From NCBI RefSeq assembly GCF_900129555.1, contig NZ_FQWC01000009.1, positions 1-64,000 on the forward strand: DNA of 64,000 nt, written 5' to 3'. The DNA is from Flavobacterium defluvii. GTDB taxonomy: Bacteria > Bacteroidota > Bacteroidia > Flavobacteriales > Flavobacteriaceae. The notes below the pieces were generated by a model. That model saw nothing but the letters and a program-made list of their open reading frames with translations. It ran no database searches and was not told the origin of the DNA. This document shows, in pieces, positions 1-7,977 of the stretch (its first letter is position 1; each line of letters starts with the position of its first letter). The position numbers were made by a program, and so were the translations under genes.

Positions 1-35
1 GTCTCTTTTCTTGAATATACCATAAGGCTATTTAA

Positions 36-833
36 AGCAAAATCTGCTCTCGCCCTTCTTCACTTAGATTATATTATACAAACATAGGAGAAGCAGTAAT
101 TGTTACTGTTTTTTCTTTAAAAAGGAACGCTTTGCAAATTGGAACCACTTTATTTTTTAGAAAAGACAGTCCGGTTTTAAATCACAGCAACGAAGTTTTA
201 AATTTAATTTCGGATGTAAAAGAAGTATTAGAAACTAAAACATCAGTTGTAAAAAAACTTCAAAACGAGAACGACAACGAAGCTTTGATAGAATATATCA
301 ATCCGCCAATTTCGCTTGTCATTGCCGGAGCCGGAAATGATGTTCAGCCTTTGGTAAAAATGGCTTCTATTTTAGGATGGAAAATTACTATTGGCGATGG
401 CCGCGCGACACATGCAACGGAAAAACGTTTCCCCAAAGCAGATTACCTAAAAACAGTAAAAGCTGAGGATTTTTTAGAAGATATTAAAATCGACGATCAA
501 ACCTATTTCGTTTTAATGACACACAATTACAAATACGATTTAGCCGTTTTAAAATTACTTTTAGAAACCAATTGCCAATACATTGGAATTCTCGGTCCTA
601 AAACAAAATTAAACCGAATGCTCGACGATCTTCAAAATGAAGGAATTAATATAAGCGAAGAACAGTTAGACAGAATTTATAGTCCGATAGGTTTAGATAT
701 TGGTGCCGAAACTTCAGAAGAAATAGCATTATCAATTGTATCAGAAATTAAAGCTTTTTCGACTGGAAGAACGGGAACCTCTCTTAAATATAAAACCGGA
801 AAAATACACGACGAAATCCAATATGGAAGATAA
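36..833 (+). CDS. xdhC: XdhC-family molybdenum-enzyme maturation factor, 5' end missing or frame-disrupted
   Basis: XdhC proteins bind molybdenum cofactor and help its sulfuration and insertion into xanthine dehydrogenase-type enzymes. The C-terminal Rossmann-like domain is clear: the motif VIAGAGNDVQPL, then DGR, a LMTHNY segment and GLDIGAETSEEIALSI near the end. Family members are about 370 residues, so the N-terminal domain should begin upstream of the window. A TTG at 132 is the first start-like codon, but family-like sequence (EAVIVTVFSL) continues upstream to about base 87. In that frame TAA at 33-35 and TGA at 12-14 interrupt it, while a different frame is open from base 1 to 84. This looks like a frameshift or a real lesion. 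The gene overlaps the next one by 11 bp, as expected for a cofactor-maturation operon. Confidence 0.8.
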   Translation, partial: SKICSRPSSLRLYYTNIGEAVIVTVFSLKRNALQIGTTLFFRKDSPVLNHSNEVLNLISDVKEVLETKTSVVKKLQNENDNEALIEYINPPISLVIAGAGNDVQPLVKMASILGWKITIGDGRATHATEKRFPKADYLKTVKAEDFLEDIKIDDQTYFVLMTHNYKYDLAVLKLLLETNCQYIGILGPKTKLNRMLDDLQNEGINISEEQLDRIYSPIGLDIGAETSEEIALSIVSEIKAFSTGRTGTSLKYKTGKIHDEIQYGR

Positions 834-1428
834 ATTTCTACATAAAACCGGAATCGTGATTTTGGCCGCGGGAAATTCTTCGAGATTAGGACGCCCAAAA
901 CAATTGTTGGAATACAAAGAATCAACGCTTTTAAAAAATACAGTTTCAGAAGCTTTAAAAGTCCCAAATTCATTTGTTTTAGTCGTAACAGGAGCAAATA
1001 AAGTAATAATTGAAAAAGAGCTTAATTCGGCTGAAATAACTTTATGTTTTAATGCTGAGTGGGAAAACGGAATGTCGTCTTCAATTGTAAAAGGATTAAA
1101 TGAATTACTGCTTTTAAATCCAGATAGTGAAGAATGTATTTTTGCAGTCTGCGATCAGCCTTTTGTTACAAGTTTAGTTTTTGAAAATTTAATCCAGGAA
1201 TCTCATAAAACCGAAAAAGGAATTGCAGCTTCGGCTTATTCCGAAACTTTAGGAACTCCGGTTTTATTTCATAAAAAATATTTTAATGAATTATTGGAAT
1301 TAAAAGGACAGGAAGGAGCAAAGAAAATCATTAAAAAATATTGGGATGATGTTGTTTCGGTTCCTTTCGAAAAAGGCAATATTGATATAGATACCGCAGA
1401 AGATTATGAGAAATTAATTTCTGAATAA
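823..1428 (+). CDS. MocA-like nucleotidyltransferase (molybdenum cofactor cytidylyl/guanylyltransferase type)
   Basis: The product is predicted to transfer a nucleotide (CTP or GTP) onto molybdopterin, giving the dinucleotide cofactor used by xanthine dehydrogenase-family enzymes. The glycosyltransferase-A-type nucleotide-binding signature LAAGNSSRLGRPK lies at residues 14-26, and a CDQPF segment supplies the acidic metal site. The ATG at 823 gives 201 aa, normal for MocA/MobA-like proteins. An open frame extends further upstream, but it runs inside xdhC and lacks family similarity. The 11-bp overlap with xdhC suggests translational coupling. Sequence alone does not settle whether CTP or GTP is used; xanthine dehydrogenase-family partners usually take the cytosine form. 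Confidence 0.85.
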   Translation: MEDKFLHKTGIVILAAGNSSRLGRPKQLLEYKESTLLKNTVSEALKVPNSFVLVVTGANKVIIEKELNSAEITLCFNAEWENGMSSSIVKGLNELLLLNPDSEECIFAVCDQPFVTSLVFENLIQESHKTEKGIAASAYSETLGTPVLFHKKYFNELLELKGQEGAKKIIKKYWDDVVSVPFEKGNIDIDTAEDYEKLISE

Positions 1429-1440
1429 TTTGCCATGTTT

Positions 1441-1646
1441 TAATATCGCAAAGTCGCAAAGACGTAAAGTTTTTAAGGTTAAATTTTAATTCCCTCCAGC
1501 TTTAGCAGGAGGTTCTAAGTAAGAATAGAAAGGCTTTAGCCAAATTAGTCGAAGTTTGGCTAAAGCCTTTTAAACCTTAATCTATTGCCTCCTCCAGTTA
1601 AAACTGGAGGCAACTAATAAAAAACTTTGCGACTTTGCGAGATTAA
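1441..1646. repeat. Nested inverted-repeat element between convergent genes
   Basis: Outer arms are built of cgcaaag/ctttgcg words. Inside lie a ccctccag/ctggagg pair and a perfect 16-bp inverted repeat, AAAGGCTTTAGCCAAA (1529-1544) against its complement (1555-1570). It sits between two convergent genes, so the transcript would fold into a strong hairpin and could end both genes. It resembles the other cgcaaag-type elements in this window. Confidence 0.7.
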
Positions 1647-1651
1647 AAAAA

Positions 1652-2788
1652 CTAGACTTTCAATTCTTCTGCAAGAGCCAAAACCCGTTCAATAACTATA
1701 TCAATTTCTTCTTCTGTAGTAAATCGTCCCAGACTAAAACGAATTGAACTCAAAGCATCTTCATCAGATAATCCCATCGCTTTTAAAACATGCGAAGGCT
1801 CAGAAGTAACAGCCGAGCAAGAAGAACCATTTGAAACCGAAATATTTCCCAGAGCCATAATTAACTTTTCTGAATTTACACCCGGAAAACAAATATTGGA
1901 AGTATTATAAATTCGGTTTTGAATATTTCCGTTTACAAAAGAACCTTTAAATTGTAATAAACCGATTTCTAGTTTGTTACGTAATTTTTCAATTCTGTTT
2001 TTATCTTCTTTTAGTTGATTTACAGCTATTTCTGCAGCTTTACCTAAACCGATAATTCCGGGAACGTTAAGAGTTCCGCTTCGTAATTTTCGCTGTTGGC
2101 CGCCGCCGGTAATTTGAGGAAGTAATTTTAATCTGGCTTTCGCCGAAATATACAAAGCGCCAACTCCTTTTGGACCATAAAATTTATGTGCAGACAAAGC
2201 CAAAAGATCAATTCCAAAAGTTTTTACATCAATGGGAATTTTTCCAACAGCCTGAGTAGCATCACACATAAACAGCACATTCTTGCTTTTTAAAATGGTA
2301 GAAATTTTGCTGACATTTTGTATGACACCCGTTTCGTTATTAGAAAGCATTCCGATGAAAACCAGTGTTTTAGCAGTAATTGTTTCATTTAAAAGATTAA
2401 CATCTAAAAGACCGTCTTTATCAACTGGTAAATAGCTGATTTCGAATCCGATACTTTCCATAAAACGACAAGTTTCAAGAACCGCTTTATGCTCAGTTTG
2501 TATCGTAATGATATGTTTTCGTTCCTGATCTGCTAAACCTTTAATCGCCAGATTTATCGATTCGGTTGCACCCGATGTAAAAATAATTTCTTCCGCATCA
2601 GCATTAATCAAATCAGCAGTCTGCCAGGCCGCATTTTCAACCGCTTCATTTACGCTTAATCCTGCAATATGCTGACTTGTAGAATTGGCGTAGAAATCTG
2701 TAAAATAGGGCAGCATGGCTTCCAGAACACGCTCGTCAACACGGGTTGCAGCATTATTGTCAAGGTAAATAGGTTGCTGATTTGGCAT
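1652..2788 (-). CDS. Cysteine desulfurase, NifS/IscS family
   Basis: This PLP enzyme takes sulfur from cysteine as an enzyme-bound persulfide and passes it to Fe-S cluster or cofactor assembly. The N-terminal YLDNNAATR motif, SGATES, the PLP lysine K202 in SAHKFYGPKG and the active-site cysteine C324 in GSSCSA are all present. The 378-aa length is normal for the family. It is transcribed towards the xdhC/mocA pair and lies next to a molybdenum hydroxylase operon. XdhC works with a cysteine desulfurase to sulfurate the cofactor in characterised systems, so a dedicated role here is plausible. A general Fe-S role cannot be excluded, and the family cannot be split further from sequence alone. Confidence 0.92.
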   Translation of the reverse strand: MPNQQPIYLDNNAATRVDERVLEAMLPYFTDFYANSTSQHIAGLSVNEAVENAAWQTADLINADAEEIIFTSGATESINLAIKGLADQERKHIITIQTEHKAVLETCRFMESIGFEISYLPVDKDGLLDVNLLNETITAKTLVFIGMLSNNETGVIQNVSKISTILKSKNVLFMCDATQAVGKIPIDVKTFGIDLLALSAHKFYGPKGVGALYISAKARLKLLPQITGGGQQRKLRSGTLNVPGIIGLGKAAEIAVNQLKEDKNRIEKLRNKLEIGLLQFKGSFVNGNIQNRIYNTSNICFPGVNSEKLIMALGNISVSNGSSCSAVTSEPSHVLKAMGLSDEDALSSIRFSLGRFTTEEEIDIVIERVLALAEELKV

Positions 2789-3233
2789 AGTAAAAACTTA
2801 ATCCCGTAAAAATACAATTTTTCAAAGTAAAACATAAATTGATATTTTTTTTAACCGCAAAGCACGCAAAGGTTTTTACGCAAAGAGCGCAAAGTTTTTT
2901 TAAAGTTAATTATCTAGATAATTGTAAAGTTCGCAAAGCTTTATCAATTCCAGCTTTGCGAACTTTGCCTTCGCTTAACACAATATGAGACAAAAAACCT
3001 TTGCGAACTTTGCGTTAAAAAACACCCCAAATATCAAATTCAACTTTGCGAACTTTGCCTTCATTTACCGCAAACTGAGATAAAAACCTTAGCGTTCTTT
3101 GCGTTAAAATCCACACCGAAATTGTAATTATTCTAAATAAGCCTAATGTTTGAATTTCATAACTTTTTGTGGATTAAGATTGTTAAATTTGTTAGAATAC
3201 CTAAGAAATTTTGCTAATTTAAAGATAGATAGA
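2789..3233. repeat. 445-bp gap: array of gcaaag/ctttgcg inverted repeats
   Basis: From about 2853 to 3110 the region is made of words such as ACGCAAAGAGCGCAAAG and TTTGCGAACTTTGCCT in both orientations, forming several alternative hairpins. No credible ORF is seen. From 3120 on it becomes ordinary AT-rich leader sequence before the oxidoreductase operon. A -7-like TAAATTTG at 3184-3191 lies 42 bp before the ATG at 3234, but no -33 box sits at the usual distance. Confidence 0.6.
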
Positions 3234-3872
3234 ATGGCTTCTAAAAAAACAGATCAGAATAAAGTAACGGAGAATGACTCAAATTCCCGCCGTGACTTTA
3301 TAAAAAAATCAGGACTTTTGACCGCTCTCGCCTTTACGCCGCCTTCGCTGGTAATGGCTTCAGAGAATAAATGGGATGAGAAAATTGCTGAATATTTAGA
3401 GACAGTGCCGCTTTCTATCGAAGTAAACGGCAAAATGCACAATCTTAATATTGAGCCAAGAACAACTTTACTTGACCTTTTAAGAGAACAATTACAGCTT
3501 ACCGGAACCAAAAAAGGCTGTGATCATGGTCAATGTGGTGCATGTACAGTTCACGTAAACGGTACCCGAATTTTGTCTTGCCTGACTTTGGCTACTATGC
3601 AGCAAAACGCTCAGGTTACCACAATCGAAGGACTTTCAAAAGGAAAAAAACTGCACCCAATGCAGGAAGCTTTTATCAAGCATGACGGTTTTCAGTGCGG
3701 TTATTGCACACCCGGACAAATCATGTCTGGAATCGCTTGTATTAAAGAAGGTCATGCCAATAGCAGAGAAGAAATTAGAGAATATATGAGCGGCAATATC
3801 TGCAGGTGTGGAGCGTACCACAATATCGTTGACGCCATAACCGAAGTGAAGGAAGGAGGGAAAGAGCTATGA
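3234..3872 (+). CDS. Tat-exported 2Fe-2S subunit of a molybdenum hydroxylase (PaoA/YagT type)
   Basis: This small subunit carries electrons from the Mo site to FAD in aldehyde/xanthine oxidoreductases. Residues 18-24 read SRRDFIK, a twin-arginine signal, followed by a hydrophobic stretch and PSLVMASE, so the folded complex is probably exported to the periplasm. A plant-type 2Fe-2S ligand set (GCDHGQCGACTVHVNG and a later SC) is followed by the helical-domain set (FQCGYCTPGQ and NICRCGAYH). The ATG at 3234 places the Tat motif at the usual distance. An upstream alternative start at 3150 adds 28 residues with no similarity. The stop overlaps the next gene by four bases (ATGA). The domain order matches the E. 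coli periplasmic aldehyde oxidoreductase PaoABC. Confidence 0.93.
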   Translation: MASKKTDQNKVTENDSNSRRDFIKKSGLLTALAFTPPSLVMASENKWDEKIAEYLETVPLSIEVNGKMHNLNIEPRTTLLDLLREQLQLTGTKKGCDHGQCGACTVHVNGTRILSCLTLATMQQNAQVTTIEGLSKGKKLHPMQEAFIKHDGFQCGYCTPGQIMSGIACIKEGHANSREEIREYMSGNICRCGAYHNIVDAITEVKEGGKEL

Positions 3873-4849
3873 AAAATTTCCAGATAATTAGAGCTTTATC
3901 ATCAGGCTCGGCGGTAACTAATATCAGCAAAGAAAGTTCGGCAATGTTTATTGCGGGCGGAACAAATCTGGTTGATTTAATGAAAAAGAATGTTACAGCT
4001 CCAGATAAATTAATCGACATCAACGGATTAGACTTAAAGAAAATAGAATTTCTAAAAGGAAAAGTTTCGATTGGCGCTTTGGCAAAAAACAGTCAGGTAG
4101 CTGAGGATTCATCGATAAAAGAAAAACACCCTTTGCTGGCTTTGGCTTTAGCGGCCGGAGCATCTCAACAAATCAGACATATGGCAACGGTTGGTGGAAA
4201 CATGTTTCAAAAAACACGCTGCTCATATTACTACAATACTGATATGCCGTGCAATAAAAGAAATCCGAAAAGCGGCTGCGGTGCGATTGGAGGCGCTAAC
4301 AGAATGCACGCTATTTTTGGTGCTTCAGAAAGCTGTATTGCTGTTCATCCTAGTGATATGTGCGTGGCTTTGGCGGCTTTAGATGCTAATGTTTTAGTTG
4401 AAGGACCAAAAGGAAAACGACAAATTAAATTCACAGATTTTCATCGCCTGCCGGGAAATACGCCTGAAAAAGACACTACTTTAGAAAACAAAGAATTGAT
4501 TACTTCGGTAGAAATTCCGGATAATAATTTTACTAAAAATGTACATTATCTAAAAGTGCGTGACAGAACGAGTTATGCGTTTGCACTGGTATCTGTTGCT
4601 GTGGCTTTAGATCTTAAAAATAATGTAATTAATAATGTCAGACTTGCCATGGGCGGTGTGGCACATAAACCTTGGAGATTAACCGAAGCAGAAGAATTTC
4701 TGAAAGGAAAAACGGTTTCAGAAGAAATTTTTAAACAAGCAGCGAATTTAGCAATGAAAGGAGCAAAAAGTTACGGAGACAATGATTTTAAATTGACCTT
4801 AGCACCAAATGCCATAACGGAAGCACTTACAATAGCAGCATCAAAATAA
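3869..4849 (+). CDS. FAD-binding subunit of the molybdenum hydroxylase (PaoB type, extra cysteine cluster)
   Basis: This middle subunit holds FAD and passes electrons onward. FAD-contact motifs are AGGTNLVDLMK (29-39) and ATVGGN (106-111). An insert between them and the C-terminal domain has four cysteines, C118, C128, C137 and C156, in a TRCSYYYNTDMPC...GCGAIGG...SC arrangement. The E. coli PaoB subunit is known to carry an additional 4Fe-4S cluster in this position, so the same is inferred here. At 326 aa the protein is the expected length. It overlaps the 2Fe-2S subunit gene by four bases and ends 8 bp before the Mo subunit gene, so the three form one operon. Confidence 0.92.
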   Translation: MKNFQIIRALSSGSAVTNISKESSAMFIAGGTNLVDLMKKNVTAPDKLIDINGLDLKKIEFLKGKVSIGALAKNSQVAEDSSIKEKHPLLALALAAGASQQIRHMATVGGNMFQKTRCSYYYNTDMPCNKRNPKSGCGAIGGANRMHAIFGASESCIAVHPSDMCVALAALDANVLVEGPKGKRQIKFTDFHRLPGNTPEKDTTLENKELITSVEIPDNNFTKNVHYLKVRDRTSYAFALVSVAVALDLKNNVINNVRLAMGGVAHKPWRLTEAEEFLKGKTVSEEIFKQAANLAMKGAKSYGDNDFKLTLAPNAITEALTIAASK

Positions 4850-4857
4850 TTAGAATT

Positions 4858-7062
4858 ATGAGCAAGACAAGTAATATTAATAGAGTTGACGGATTTGCTA
4901 AAGTAACAGGATCAGCAACTTATTCTGCCGAATATAAAACGCCTGGAGTTGTGTATGCGTGCTTGGTTGGAAGCACGATTGCCAAAGGAAGAATTAAAAC
5001 CATTGATACTAAAAAAGCAGAATGGGCGCCGGGAGTTCTGGCTGTTATTACGCATTTGAATGTCGATAAACCTGTTGGTTATCAAAAAGCAAAAGACAAA
5101 CATAATTTTGGCCAGCCGCTGCAGATTTTCAAAGATGATTCGGTTTTGTATTACGATCAGCCAATTGCGTTGGTTATTGCGGATACTTTTGAACGTATGC
5201 AATATGCAGCAAGTTTAATTAAAGCCGATTATTTTAAAGAAGAACATTCGACAGAACTTAAAAAAGCGGCTGATAAAGAGAAAAAAGTCGATACCGATAA
5301 AGGAAATGATTATCACAGAGGTATTCAGGATGGCTATAAAAATGCAGAAGTAATTTTAGAAGCTGAATATACGATTCCAACTGAAGTTCATAACCCGATG
5401 GAATTGGCCAATATTATTGCAAAATGGGAGGGCAATAAGCCTATTTTGTACACTAAAAGTCAAGGTGTTGAAGGAACGAGAAAAAGTGTAGCCGGAGTTT
5501 TTGGAATTCAGGCAGAAGATGTAGAAGTGCATTCTGAATATCTTGGAGGTGCATTTGGAATGGGATTACACACCTGGCCGTATGAAATTGCCGCTTTAAT
5601 TGGTGCGAAAAAATTAAACCGTCCGGTAAAATTAGTTTTGCATCGCGAACAGATGTTTACCAATGTGGGATTCAGACCTTATACAATTCAAAAAATGGGT
5701 TTGGGTGCAACTAAAGCAGGAAAACTTACTGGTTTAACGCACGAAGCGGTTGCAATGACGTCGAGTTATGAAGATTTCATGGAAGGAACGGTAAACATGT
5801 CGCGATTTATTTATGATTGCGAAAATGTTTCAACGCGTTACAGAATTATACCTTTAGATACTTGCACGCCAATCTGGATGCGCGGTCCGGGAGAAGCAAC
5901 AGGTTCTTTTGCATTAGAATGTGCAATGGACGAAATGGCCTATAAATTAAACTTAGATCCAATTGAATTTCGTAAGCTCAATTATGCCGAAAAAGATTTG
6001 GAACAAAATAAACCATGGAGCAGTAAATATCTTCTTGAATGCTACGAAGGCGGAATGGAACGCATTGGCTGGAAAAACCGTAAAAATGAACCGGGTTCTG
6101 TAAAAGAAGGTAACTGGCTTGTGGGTTACGGAATGGGAACCGGAACTTTCGGCTGTTATAGAAGTCCAACTTCTGTAAAAGCAAAATTTTTACCAGACGG
6201 AAATCTGGTTCTGCAATGCAGCGTTAACGATATGGGACCGGGAACGGCCACTATGATGACAGCAATTGGTGCTGAAATTACCGGTTTACCTGTTGAAAAT
6301 GTTATTATTGAAATGGGAAAAAGCGGTCTGCCAAAAGGCCCGACTCAAGGAGGTTCGGCAACGACTTCATCTGTTGGTTCTGCGGTGCATGATTCTTGTA
6401 ATTTACTAGTTAGTAAAGCTTTGGAACTGGCTACGCAAAATCCGACTTTTAAAGGAATTGCTATTACTGATTTGACTTTTGCAAATGGTTTGATTGCTGC
6501 TAAAAATGACAATTCTAAATCTATTGCTTTGACTTCTTTACTTGCTGAAAATAAGTTAGAAGGATTAGAAGTTGAAAATTTATCAAAAGGAGCAGAAGAA
6601 GCTAAGAAATATTCTATTTATTCGTTTTCAGTACATTTTGTAAAAGTATTAGTAAATCCGAATTTGGGTAAAATACGATTGGCGCACGTGGTTTCCTGTG
6701 CTGATATTGGAACGGTTATTAACCAAAAAACGTCTGCCGGACAAATGTACGGCGGCGCAGTAGGAGGAATAGGAATGGGATTGATGGAAGCTTTAGAAAT
6801 CGATCATCGTTTTGGTCGTCCAATCAACAATAATTTCGCCGATTATCATGTTCCCGTAAATGCCGATATTGAAAAACAGGAAGTTTTCTTCGTAAATAAA
6901 AAAGACCCAATCAGCAACCCAATGGGAACTAAAGGTCTTGGCGAAACGGCTTTGGTCGGAATGGCGCCTGCAATTGCAAATGCTGTTTTTAACGCAACAG
7001 GAAAACGTGTTAGAGATTTACCAATTACACTGGATAAGATTATAGAAACCGTTAAGGTTTAA
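4858..7062 (+). CDS. Molybdenum-cofactor-binding catalytic subunit (PaoC/XdhA type)
   Basis: This large subunit hydroxylates aldehydes or N-heterocycles at a molybdopterin site. Visible family features are the N-terminal RVDGFAKVTGSATYSAE segment, GGAFGMGLHTWPYE, QGGSATTSSVGSA and the C-terminal GTKGLGETALVGMAPA, where E696 matches the catalytic glutamate. The 734 aa length agrees with PaoC-like subunits. It has no signal of its own, consistent with hitch-hiking export through the Tat-bearing 2Fe-2S subunit. The neighbouring xdhC, mocA and desulfurase genes cover cofactor maturation. Substrate cannot be read from sequence; a broad-range aldehyde dehydrogenase is the closest characterised comparison. 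Confidence 0.93.
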   Translation: MSKTSNINRVDGFAKVTGSATYSAEYKTPGVVYACLVGSTIAKGRIKTIDTKKAEWAPGVLAVITHLNVDKPVGYQKAKDKHNFGQPLQIFKDDSVLYYDQPIALVIADTFERMQYAASLIKADYFKEEHSTELKKAADKEKKVDTDKGNDYHRGIQDGYKNAEVILEAEYTIPTEVHNPMELANIIAKWEGNKPILYTKSQGVEGTRKSVAGVFGIQAEDVEVHSEYLGGAFGMGLHTWPYEIAALIGAKKLNRPVKLVLHREQMFTNVGFRPYTIQKMGLGATKAGKLTGLTHEAVAMTSSYEDFMEGTVNMSRFIYDCENVSTRYRIIPLDTCTPIWMRGPGEATGSFALECAMDEMAYKLNLDPIEFRKLNYAEKDLEQNKPWSSKYLLECYEGGMERIGWKNRKNEPGSVKEGNWLVGYGMGTGTFGCYRSPTSVKAKFLPDGNLVLQCSVNDMGPGTATMMTAIGAEITGLPVENVIIEMGKSGLPKGPTQGGSATTSSVGSAVHDSCNLLVSKALELATQNPTFKGIAITDLTFANGLIAAKNDNSKSIALTSLLAENKLEGLEVENLSKGAEEAKKYSIYSFSVHFVKVLVNPNLGKIRLAHVVSCADIGTVINQKTSAGQMYGGAVGGIGMGLMEALEIDHRFGRPINNNFADYHVPVNADIEKQEVFFVNKKDPISNPMGTKGLGETALVGMAPAIANAVFNATGKRVRDLPITLDKIIETVKV

Positions 7063-7065
7063 AAC

Positions 7066-7099
7066 AAAAAAAGAGTCATTGAAAAATGACTCTTTTTTT
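7066..7099. terminator. Rho-independent terminator (copy 1 of an identical pair)
   Basis: A-tract, GAGTCATT, short loop, AATGACTC and T-tract form a 15-bp stem directly after the Mo-subunit stop codon. It is symmetric, so it would work on both strands. The same hairpin recurs at 7262-7295. Confidence 0.9.
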
Positions 7100-7261
7100 G
7101 TGCTGCTAATTTTCAAATATGGCCTTGGTTTCAACCACAGGAAACGGATTGTATTTTGATTGTGTCTTGATTGTGTCCCCGTGGTTGAAACCACGGGCTA
7201 TGTTTACATTAGGATTGTACTTGCAAATGCAGAGAAAATATTAAATAAAAAATTATCTCAT
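7100..7261. repeat. Imperfect palindromic spacer between duplicated terminators
   Basis: The stretch holds GGTTTCAACCACAGG and, about 55 bp on, CCCCGTGGTTGAAACCACGGG, which are inverted relative to one another. No ORF is seen. Together with the two identical flanking terminators it looks like an inserted or duplicated intergenic element. Confidence 0.55.
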
Positions 7262-7295
7262 AAAAAAAGAGTCATTGAAAAATGACTCTTTTTTT
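7262..7295. terminator. Rho-independent terminator (copy 2, serving the DUF2911 gene)
   Basis: This is the same stem and flanking A and T tracts as at 7066-7099. It follows the stop of the minus-strand gene that ends at 7314 and is bidirectional by symmetry. Confidence 0.9.
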
Positions 7296-7313
7296 ATATC
7301 TGCAAAAGTTAAA

Positions 7314-7877
7314 TTATTTAACCGTAATTGGCAATTCAACAGTTGTTTTATCCCATCCGATAACAAGATTAGCAACATTTCCCTGAGCTGTAAAAGCAAT
7401 AGATAAAGCCTCGATTACAGTAGAAACCGGTTTTACAGGAACAGAAACTCTCACAACATCTTTGCTTTCATCATAAGGATATGCTCCCCATAAATCCAGT
7501 TCTTTGTTGATGATGATTGTCCATTTGTCTTTTTCAGGAATAGCAAATAAGCTGTAAGTTCCTGCCGGAATGTTTTTACCATCAATTGTTACAGCTTTGT
7601 AAAATTTGATTTCTGTATTTTCATTAGCACCAACTCTCCAAACTTCACCAAACTTAGTTAAATCACCAAAAATAGTTCTTCCTTTTACAGAAGGTCTAGA
7701 GTAAATAACTTTGATAACCGGATTTGGATTATCACCTTTTTTGAATTTAACAGCTTTGTTTGGGAAATAAGAAATATCAACCGGACTTGCATCAAGCGGA
7801 GCAAATTTCACTACTTCCTGCGCTTTAACTGTAAAGGCAGCAAATAAAGTAACTGCCAATAAACATAATTTTTTCAT
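7314..7877 (-). CDS. DUF2911 domain protein, secreted
   Basis: Residues 1-19 form a signal peptide ending in VKA-Q. The rest matches the DUF2911 family as I know it: the segment IKVIYSRPSVKGRTIFG, then GEVWRVGANENTEIKF and IPAGTYSLFAIP. Members are common in Bacteroidota, usually about 180-280 aa; no biochemical role is established. The protein is 187 aa and probably periplasmic or surface-associated. It stands alone, convergent with the oxidoreductase operon, with its own terminator. No link to either neighbouring locus is evident. Confidence 0.88.
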   Translation of the reverse strand: MKKLCLLAVTLFAAFTVKAQEVVKFAPLDASPVDISYFPNKAVKFKKGDNPNPVIKVIYSRPSVKGRTIFGDLTKFGEVWRVGANENTEIKFYKAVTIDGKNIPAGTYSLFAIPEKDKWTIIINKELDLWGAYPYDESKDVVRVSVPVKPVSTVIEALSIAFTAQGNVANLVIGWDKTTVELPITVK

Positions 7878-7977
7878 AGGTTTACAATTTTTTAGAATAA
7901 CTACAAAGTAAATTAATAATGAAGAAAAATCATATAAATTGCAGTCAGTTTTTTGTTAATGAATTGGTAATGACGAA

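Noticed and set aside
677..997. 106-residue minus-strand ORF across the xdhC/mocA junction
   Set aside because: It lies opposite two clear overlapping genes with recognised motifs, and its translation has no protein-like features.
2853..3110. Possible CRISPR array because of repeated TTTGCGAAC words
   Set aside because: Repeats are short, in both orientations and without regular spacers. No cas gene is in the window.
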